From: Pardosa pseudoannulata
Taxonomy: Eukaryota; Arthropoda; Arachnida; Araneae; Lycosidae
Direction: 5' to 3'
Length of the DNA: 64,000 nucleotides
Assembly (NCBI GenBank): GCA_032207245.1
Contig: CM063499.1
Location: forward strand, 32,453,201 to 32,517,200
A model generated the notes under the pieces. The model was not told where the DNA came from. It did not search any database and saw only the letters and a list, made by a program, of their open reading frames with translations. The position numbers and the translations under genes were made by a program. Shown here piece after piece: positions 56,432 through 64,000 of the stretch (position 1 is the stretch's first letter; each line of letters opens with the position of its first letter).

Positions 56432-59400
56432 TTAAAACTCATCATGTCTTACTAGAGCTTCTCCAAAGTCTGTAGCCTGGCTGCCCACAAATAAGTCAAA
56501 TTTATTTAAAATTTCTTCTTTACTTAACTGGTTGTCCTAGAAGAAAAATGGAAAATCGCAATTACACATTAAAACTTCAGTTCAAGTAAATAAAAGTTTA
56601 CCTTATAACATAATCTTTATATTTAATTTTGTTTAAAATATTATTGTATCTACATCAGTGATGTAACCAAAATTTTTTTTTCTAGTGAGGGCACAGAGTT
56701 TTAATCCAAAAAACAGTGCACTTTCAATCTCATATATATATATATATATATACAGTGAAACCTTTCTGAGTGGACACCCCACCGTTCCTAGAATATTTGG
56801 CCACTCTGAAGGGTTTTATTATAAGATAATTGCTGTAATTCTTAATATAAACAAGTCTGAAATCTATTCTTTATTTAAAATGAAAGTCAAAACTTATCTA
56901 AAGAGAGTACTTTATTTCATGCTTTCTTACATTCTTTTTAAAAAATGCTACAATTTGTGTGTTTTAAGCTTTTACTTTTCTCTATAACAACCACTTTTTA
57001 AGTTCATTTTTTTACTTTAAAAGCAGAAAATTAAAGTCTTTGTATTCCTTCAAATTTTTTTCTTTAATGACTTTGTTGATTTGCATTCATCAACAGTTGG
57101 TAATTCAAGTAACTTTCTTGCCAATTTGCCTTTTTCATATATAAGCAGAACTTCAATGTGCTGCTTGAGATTTAAGAAAAGGCATTTCAACATAGTTGAA
57201 ACTCAGATCACTGACAAACTAATCAAATGAAACTGGTGTGGATGACATTTTTGTTGACAGAGGTGGAATTCTTCCTTTACTATACCTATTGGGATTCCAA
57301 ACAAAGGCCCTAGGATACCTGCAACGCCTGATTGTCCAGTTCCTCCCTCAGTTTCCATGGGGGGTGCAATAGGGATTCCCTATCTGAAGGATGTGGGGAG
57401 AATACAAAAGAAATAACAGATTTAATGTTTCTAAGAAAGGGGGGGGACTGTGGGAATGGACTTTGCAAATTATTCCTGGGTTTTATATCCGACCATAAAA
57501 CCTTGAGTTTTTCCACTCAAAATTAAAGCATTGACTGAGTAGAATTTCACAAAAAATGAAATGGGCAATCCCACTTGGTGGTCATTTAGAGAGAGTTGGG
57601 TGGCTGCTGATACATGTTTTTTTACCATTAGGTCTATGAGTTTTATCTGTGCCATGAAAAATTGGCCATTTAGAAGGGTGGCCGCTCGGAAAAGTTTCAC
57701 TGTATATATATATATATATATTTACACATGTACACATTCAAATTACATACATAGACAAGTCTTATACATACATTCATAGTTTTGCATGTGTACATAAATT
57801 CATCTTAATATGGTACAGCAGCATTGTACATTTCCTTTATCTTGAAAAATATTTTTACAACCACATTGTCTTTTATTTTTACACTTTAAATTTTTTTTAT
57901 GAGGTATAAATTCACCTGGTTAAAGCCTATTTAATTTACTCTCAATATTTACAAGACAAATTTAAACTAAAATAGTTTTATAAATAACTAGGAAAATCAA
58001 AAAATATTGCAAAAGGAATTATGACATATCCTTTTTTCTTTTACAAAATTAGAAAATGGTATGGCATATCAGTAATTTATAAACTATCATTTTATAATCG
58101 TAAATTAATTTTAGCTTTTAAGACCTGCTTATTGAGACATTTGTCCACATCTATAGTCATGTCTAGAAGCTCACAGAAAGAGTTGGCTACAGCACTTCCT
58201 GGGCCAAGCCCTCTAGTGCTGGAATACTATTTAAATTGATGTTGGAAACTATGAAATTGAGTTGGCATAACATAAAATTAAGTCATGTCTATATCAGACA
58301 TGCCACATTTAAGCATTTGTGTCCAGAGCAACAGTGTGGTTTGAAATGTTAACATGCTAATTACAGATTATACATAAGTATATATCTTATTGGTTTGTAA
58401 ATTAAAATTAAATTTAAAGCATTTACACAGTAGTAAATTGTAAAAGGTAAATAAAATTTATGCATTTAAAAATTTATGAGTAGCTTTTTTAGCTTTAATA
58501 ACTTATTTTTCAGAAATGTTTTTCTCGTTATATTTACCTTGATTAAAATATTTGCATTTTTCTACATTAGGGATTCTAGAGTTTGTCTACTCAAATTTGG
58601 ACTAAATTCAGTTTGGTTTTTCCGCACAGTACTGAAAACTTTTAACATGCATCATTACTGTGTGAAAAGAGTAATATTCATCATTATTTTCTGCAAAACT
58701 TTGCATTTAATTGCTGAATCGTAATCTTTTAGCTGTGCGAAAGTTTTGTTATTTTCTGGAGAAATCTGAGACGTTTCCAGAGTTATCGAATCTTCTCATT
58801 TTCCGGAGCTGCTCCGGAGAATCCAGAGTAGTTGGCATGTCTGCTATATGCACCAAAACTAATGCTAAATTTGTCAACCTCCTGTGACTAATTCTGATGT
58901 AATTCTGTCTATTCTCTTTTTATGGTGAAAAATATCTTTTAACATTCACAATGGATATGAGTGATGAACAGAAATTTTAATAACTTTAAAAAAATCCAAA
59001 TATTTCTTCAATGAAAACATTTGGAAAAAGGCCTAGATCCCCTGGACCCCTCCCCCTAGAAATATGCCTTCAATCTACATATAAAAAAATAAAAATATTT
59101 TAAAACAAATCAAAATTGATATACAGTGAAACTTCTCTTAGCGGCCGCCCCTGTATAGCGGCCACCTTTCCAAACGGCCAATTTTTCATGGCACAGATTT
59201 TTCGACTCATAGACCTAATGGTAAAATAACCTGTATCAGCGGCCACTCGACCCCCTCTAAACAGCCATTGAATGGGATTGCCCCTTTCATTTTTCTGGTA
59301 ATTCTACTCACCCAATGCTTTAATTTTAAGGGAATAAACTCAAGATTAATTTTATGGTCGGATATAAGACCCAGGAATAATTTGCGAAGTCTATTCCTAC

Positions 59401-62400
59401 CCCCCCTTCTTAGAAACATTAAATCTGTTATCTCTTTTTGTATTCTCCCTACACCCTTCAGATAGGGGGTCCCTATTGCACCACCCATAGAAACTGAGGG
59501 AGGAACTGGACAATCAGGCATTGCAGGTATCCTAGGGCCTTTGTTTGGAATTTCAATAGGTACAGTAAAAGAGGAATTGCACCTCTGTCAGCAAAAATGT
59601 CATTCATGCCAGTTTCATTTCATAAGTTTGTCAGTGATCTGAGTTGCAACTATGTTGAAACATGTTTTCTAAATCTCGAGCAGAGCATTGAAGTTCTGCT
59701 TGAATATGAAAATGGCAAATAGGCAAGAAAGTTAGTTGAATTATCTAAATGAGGAAGAAAGCAAATCAACGAAGTCATTAAAGAAAAAAATTTGATTTTG
59801 AAAGAATACAAAGATTTCGATTTTCTGCTTTTGATGTAAAAAATGAACTTAAAAAATGGTTGTTAAAGAGGAAAGTAAAAACTTAATACACACAAATTGT
59901 AGCCTTTTTTTAAAAAGATGTAAGAGAGCATGAAATAAAGTACTATTTTTTCTTTAGATTAGTTTCAATTTCATTTTAAATAAGGAATATATGTCAGACT
60001 TGTTTATATTATGCATTATAGCAATTAACTTAGAATAAAACCCTTCAGAGCGGTCAACCCCTTGGAGTGGCCAAATATTCTCTGAATGGTGGGGTGGCTG
60101 TTCAGAGAGGTTTCACTGTATATTAATAGAATTAAAAATGCAGAACTTAAATGACATAAATATTACAAAAAATATTTCATTAAACTTACTCTATTAACAT
60201 CAGATTCATATATTAAATGCTTGGCTTCAGCATCACTGTTGTCATAATCATCAGGTAATATCCAACGTTTAATTTCTTCAAATTCCATGAAACCACTTTT
60301 GTCTTTGTCCCTGAACTGAGAAAATTGTTCTCTTTCAGATTTCACCCAACTAGGTTCTTCCTCCAAATCACCATCATTATACATGTCACCTAAACAAAAT
60401 GTTTATATCTAGATAATAAATAATTTTAAAATATAACTAACTAAACCATATTGCACATTGACATCAAACATGTTTCAGAAAAACAGAAGAATATAATTGC
60501 CTAATTAACCATTTTATAAGAACATTTTTGTCATAATATAGATATGTATAAATATGTGTGTGTGTGAGAGAGAGAAATATGAGCAGTTTTCTTTGAAAGT
60601 GGCAAAATGTATTTTATTTTATATGGAGATTTTTAAGGTTTTGCACTTGAATAGTTTGAAAGATATGAATATAATTTATTACGCTAGTTTATATTTTTAT
60701 ATAAAATTTATTTTTATGTAAAGTTCATAGTAAATTGTATTTATTTTTATCATTAATTAATTTTTTGTCAAAACGGACTCATACCACTTTCAAAGAAAAT
60801 GGCTCATATATTAACTAAAACTATATTTATTAAAAATTATTGCCTCTAAGTTTCTCAAAGTTCACCCAAATTACAATTCTATTTTATTATTTTTTCATTT
60901 CCTAGCCACCAAAAGTAAGAAAGGTAGTAATTCACGGAAATTAAGTTTTTTTTCACAACTCTTAAAATTACATATTGAAAACACAAGACAGAAATGCCCA
61001 ATGTGCAACCTTATTTATATTTTTCTAACCCTGATGTCAATTCTTCTAGGAAATCAAGTATTCTCGCAATTGCAAATTACAAAATGTGGTACAGAAATAA
61101 TGATATACAACATTAGGTTCCATTTTTTTTCAGTTTTATATTTAGATACAATTTTATTGTAAAATAAAATGCAAGGTAATTGTCTATAATTATTTTTAAA
61201 GTCTTATGTATCAAACTGAATTGATTCATGTGACTAGATTTCAGTAATTGTTAAGTATTTTAGGAGTTTAACCTCTATTTTATATAGAGGTTAAAGGACC
61301 AGACCTGAGATGGAGTGATAAAAACATAATTTGATAAGTTACAGGGTAACAAAAGACACATATGAAACGCTACAAATATAAAATAAGAATACAAAAACAC
61401 AGTGTATGCAAGGTTACCAGAGAACAAGGTCAAGGTAATTGGGTTTAACGGAGTACCTAGCGAAGTGGAAAGTCTTCACTTTAACCTCCAAACATAAAAC
61501 AAATTAAAACATCAATTTAGGCCTCTAGGCAAAAAGTAATCCAAACAAAAATTTAATACACTCCAACTCACAAGGAAGCGAGGAGGTGAGAACGTTCTCA
61601 TAAAAAATTATGAGTAACCAACGTGTTGTCTAATTAGGGGATAATTAGACTGGAACCTTGACAATGACCAGTAGGTATCATTAACAGCAATGCATAGTAC
61701 TCAATACAACGTGAAGCTGAGAAAAAATAAAAAATTACAGAGACTATAACAAAAGCAACTTGGTACAGCAAATAATAAAAAAAATAATCAAAAAGTGAAG
61801 ACACTAACAAAAAGATATATTTTTGTATTTTACAAAATTTAAAATTTTTTTTTAGCATTTTTTCAATTTTTTATAAACATAAAACGAGACAGAACATTAT
61901 GCAAAGTACAAAATAAACAAGAGCAAATTAGCGGACTGATACAAAACCCAAAATATTGGGAAAAAAATATAAAAATAGGAAAAAAATAGCCAAAAAGTAC
62001 AGAAAACGGTACTTCACTAATAAAAACAGCAAAATATAAAAATTAGGCATAAAAACCTAAAATCGTAATTTTAGGAGAATTTGGAAGTTGATATCGTCGC
62101 CGGGGACAGAACCATCAACCTCAGGACAGCGAGCAAATGAGATGGACACACTACCAAGCATGCTACTCTCACACAGTACACAGAGACAAAATAGCAAAGA
62201 GATGAAAAACCGAAAGTAAGTTATTCCCCCGTCTTTGCTTAGAAATAGGGAGTGCCATATCAGGACGATATAAGAATGCTCCCAGGTTACCAGAGAACAC
62301 TTTTCATATCAGTACATGGTTTTAAGGTTACACTAAAATTCACTTATTATTACAACATTACAGAATATACAGTCATGATGTTTCATGATTCATTACTTGA

Positions 62401-62815
62401 TGCTGACTGTTAAACAAAAATTGAAAAATTTCTAATTAAAAACTATTTTTTGAGTCTTATAATTCTGCTGTAAGCAAAATATACAAATAGACTACTAGAA
62501 AAAAGTGGGTATGTAATATATGATTTCAGAATTCTGAAATCTATTAGGAGGTTATAATTCTCTAAATTTAACATATAATATGCTTTATACCTATGTATTC
62601 ATCTAAAGATATTTTTCCATCTTTATCTTTATCAATGTCTTCTATTGTTTCAATCACAATTATATCTCTCATATGACTACTTTCTTCAGGATGTACAAAA
62701 TCTTGGAATTCTTGTTTATTCAAAGCTCCATTATTGTCTTGGTCAGCTTTTTTCCATCGTCTTTCATCTCGATCCATCATCTCTTTATAATGTAACATAT
62801 CTTCAGTGGTAGTAT
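56432..62815 (-). CDS. CALU: Calumenin, last three coding exons (5' end outside window)
   Basis: An EF-hand calcium-binding protein of the secretory pathway (CREC family). Exons in transcript order are 62591-62815, 60190-60389 and 56432-56536; all junctions are GT-AG and phases match. The partial protein shows four EF-hand loops: [36 protein letters not shown] and [12 protein letters not shown], the last split between the two final exons. The C-terminus [19 protein letters not shown] is calumenin-specific, with HDEF as the ER-retention signal. Upstream EF-hands and the signal peptide were not found up to 64000. Introns hold pogo derivatives, MITEs and a tRNA-like insertion. A reticulocalbin is the alternative, but HDEF favours calumenin. 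Confidence 0.94.
56660..58100 (+). repeat. Older interspersed repeat interrupted by a pogo derivative
   Basis: The outer parts (56660-56752 and 57703-58100) align with 190-326 plus 5328-5720. It lies in a calumenin intron. Confidence 0.6.
56753..57702 (-). mobile_element. pogo/Tigger deletion derivative, copy 1
   Basis: The ends CAGTGAAACCTTTCTGAG and CTCGGAAAAGTTTCACTG are inverted repeats flanked by TA (56751-56752 and 57703-57704). The minus strand keeps a decayed pogo/CENP-B helix-turn-helix segment near 57050-57170. No catalytic domain is present. It is inverted relative to the copy at 59124. Confidence 0.82.
58295..58843. mobile_element. MITE with CAGACATGCCA ends
   Basis: CAGACATGCCA and TGGCATGTCTG are perfect 11-bp inverted repeats. 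CTATAT (58289-58294 and 58844-58849) is a candidate 6-bp duplication. No coding content. It lies between the two pogo derivatives. Confidence 0.75.
59124..60118 (+). mobile_element. pogo/Tigger deletion derivative, copy 2
   Basis: The ends CAGTGAAACTTCTC and GAGAGGTTTCACTG are flanked by TA (59122-59123 and 60119-60120). At about 59675-59790 the plus strand keeps a pogo/CENP-B helix-turn-helix remnant ([15 protein letters not shown]) broken by two stops. Its right end lies only about 70 bp before the donor of a calumenin exon. Confidence 0.85.
61427..62283 (-). mobile_element. Unclassified insertion between 16-bp direct repeats
   Basis: AGGTTACCAGAGAACA occurs at 61411-61426 and 62284-62299. 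Between them, the minus strand has a tRNA-like segment at about 62090-62180 (TAGCATGCTTGGTAGTGTG, later GGTTCTGTCCCC). The rest matches nothing recognised. A retroposed, tRNA-headed element is plausible. It lies in a calumenin intron. Confidence 0.5.
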
Positions 62816-62911
62816 CTAGGATAAAGTTAAATAATCGCCAATACAGTTTTAAAGGCTTACATAAGATATATCATTTTTAAATCTTATAAAAAGGAAAAAA
62901 ATTGAGTTTAA

Positions 62912-63086
62912 CACTAAACATACCATATAACAGGTCAAACGACCCATAAGGTATATGTAAATAATACATAAAAGTTGACTTTTAAGTATTATAAACACAA
63001 AGAATTAGAATTTTTAATTCATTTTCCATCGCATTTTTTACATATACCTTATGGGTCATTTGACCTGTTATATGGTATGTTTAGTG
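62912..63086. mobile_element. 175-bp TTAA-flanked foldback MITE
   Basis: It is flanked by TTAA (62908-62911 and 63087-63090). The arms are about 49 bp each, starting CACTAAACATACCATATAAC, and pair with a single mismatch around a central spacer of about 77 bp. It resembles piggyBac-type MITEs in its target site. Confidence 0.85.
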
Positions 63087-63283
63087 TTAATAATTTTACA
63101 CTATGATTTATATTTTACAATTAACCAACATTAAGAATTTAAAGAAAATACTGAAATTATTGAAGAATTCAAAACATCCATTTAAATGTTTTATAGATCT
63201 TGGGCAACCCAAAAGACCATATTAGGGAAAATTTGTTCTGTACATACATAATTTTTAGGTGAAAATTTAAAATAATACATTGA

Positions 63284-63466
63284 TTTGGTTTGGTTTGGTT
63301 TGGTTTGGAGTGCTACGGTCTGCTTTTTGCAACACGAGGGCTAATGAGACCGGGACCTACAGCTTAAAGCCGATTCCGAACGGCTACGAACATCCATGCC
63401 ACTGTGGGATTCGAACTCCGGATCCGAAGGTCAGCATCCTAGCCAATCGGCTATCGTTCGACAAAC
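63284..63466 (-). mobile_element. tRNA-derived SINE, copy 4
   Basis: On the minus strand it has TAGCCGATTGG and GAGTTCGAATCCC boxes, the shared body and a (CCAAA)n tail. AATACATTGA (63274-63283 and 63467-63476) is its 10-bp target duplication. Confidence 0.9.
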
Positions 63467-63863
63467 AATACATTGAGGTTTATTATATTATTATTATTAT
63501 TATTCATAAATTAACAAAAGAATAATAGAACAATGATAACTGCAAAAATTATTATAAAAATAATTATCTATAAAACAAATATTGTATTTGCTATAGTCAG
63601 TGCAATATTTGTTTCATTTATAAACTCTGTTGCAGGTTGCAAAATTATTTATGGGGCACCACCCCAGCTATAAAATATGCATCAAAGGAACATATTTTTA
63701 GCTCAAATTATTATATGCTGTATAATGCTTTCTATTAAAATAGCACATGTGAAACATGTGATATTTAAATATCTGTGAAAAATTTATGTAAGTTCTAATG
63801 CATTATATATCTTTTTAACTGATTTTTATTTTGTGTGAATGTTATACTCAAATTACTAGAGAA

Positions 63864-64000
63864 CTAGCATATAGCCCGTCATATGGGATCAGTAAAACTT
63901 TTAATTTTCAGAATTGTAAAGTACCCTATAAAGCAGATAAAAAAATGGTTTGTTTTTCTGCTGAGAATTATCTGGTACATGCTCAATAATTTGTTTATCT
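63864..64000 (-). mobile_element. Helitron 3' end, same family as 10036-11251
   Basis: The minus strand aligns with about 11110-11251, including the GGGCTATATGCTAG end followed by T. Its hairpin has lost three bases (CCCATATGACGGG). The body continues past the window edge. Confidence 0.7.

Noticed and set aside
57310..59521. Similar open frames at 57310-57516 (minus), 59207-59521 (minus) and 59268-59465 (plus)
   Set aside because: They are related only because both lie in copies of the same pogo derivative; they occupy both strands and match no protein.
62816..64000. Next upstream calumenin exon
   Set aside because: Minus strand searched by eye for EF-hand coding sequence in this interval; only a MITE, a SINE and a Helitron end were found.

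Overview
This is a strongly AT-rich animal nuclear window with large introns, canonical GT-AG splice sites and dense DNA transposons, SINEs, Helitrons and retroelement debris. The gene set is metazoan. The repeat types and small exons in long introns point to an arthropod, possibly a spider or other chelicerate. That assignment is inference: no decisive taxon marker is present. There are no prokaryotic features and no CRISPR array.

Five protein genes can be built exon by exon. (1) SSBP1 (mtSSB), plus strand, 6691-22557, six coding exons, mitochondrial single-stranded DNA-binding protein. (2) RPS16 (uS9), plus strand, 28442-34421, five coding exons, complete 148-aa protein. (3) DPM1, minus strand, 45201-45917, one intronless 238-codon exon. 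(4) DNAAF6 (PIH1D3), plus strand, 46707-53923, two coding exons, dynein-arm assembly factor, head-to-head with DPM1. (5) Calumenin, minus strand, last three coding exons 56432-62815, ending in the ER-retention tetrapeptide HDEF; its 5' part lies beyond the window.

Layout. 1-5.7 kb: a recent tandem duplication (spacing 3,782 bp) whose breakpoint cuts a Tc1 transposon, plus nested MITEs. 6.7-22.6 kb: SSBP1, whose introns hold a pogo fragment, a 640-bp TA/TG microsatellite, a Helitron, three hAT-type elements, two TTAA-flanked MITEs and a SINE. 22.6-28.3 kb: AT-rich intergenic DNA. 28.3-34.4 kb: RPS16, with a hAT element that contains two further hAT-type elements. 34.4-45.2 kb: intergenic, including a composite hAT that carries captured flanking DNA. 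45.2-54 kb: the DPM1/DNAAF6 divergent pair, with a perfect X-box (RFX site) between them. 56.4-64 kb: calumenin with two oppositely oriented pogo derivatives, MITEs, a SINE and a Helitron end.

The five genes do not form one pathway. The notable functional link is the X-box in the promoter of a motile-cilium assembly gene. I found no convincing new multi-gene system. The most informative novelties are regulatory (the X-box), structural (intronless DPM1, tandem duplication, perfect hairpin) and transposon-mechanistic (composite hAT with transduced DNA, paired empty sites, nested insertions with intact target-site duplications).
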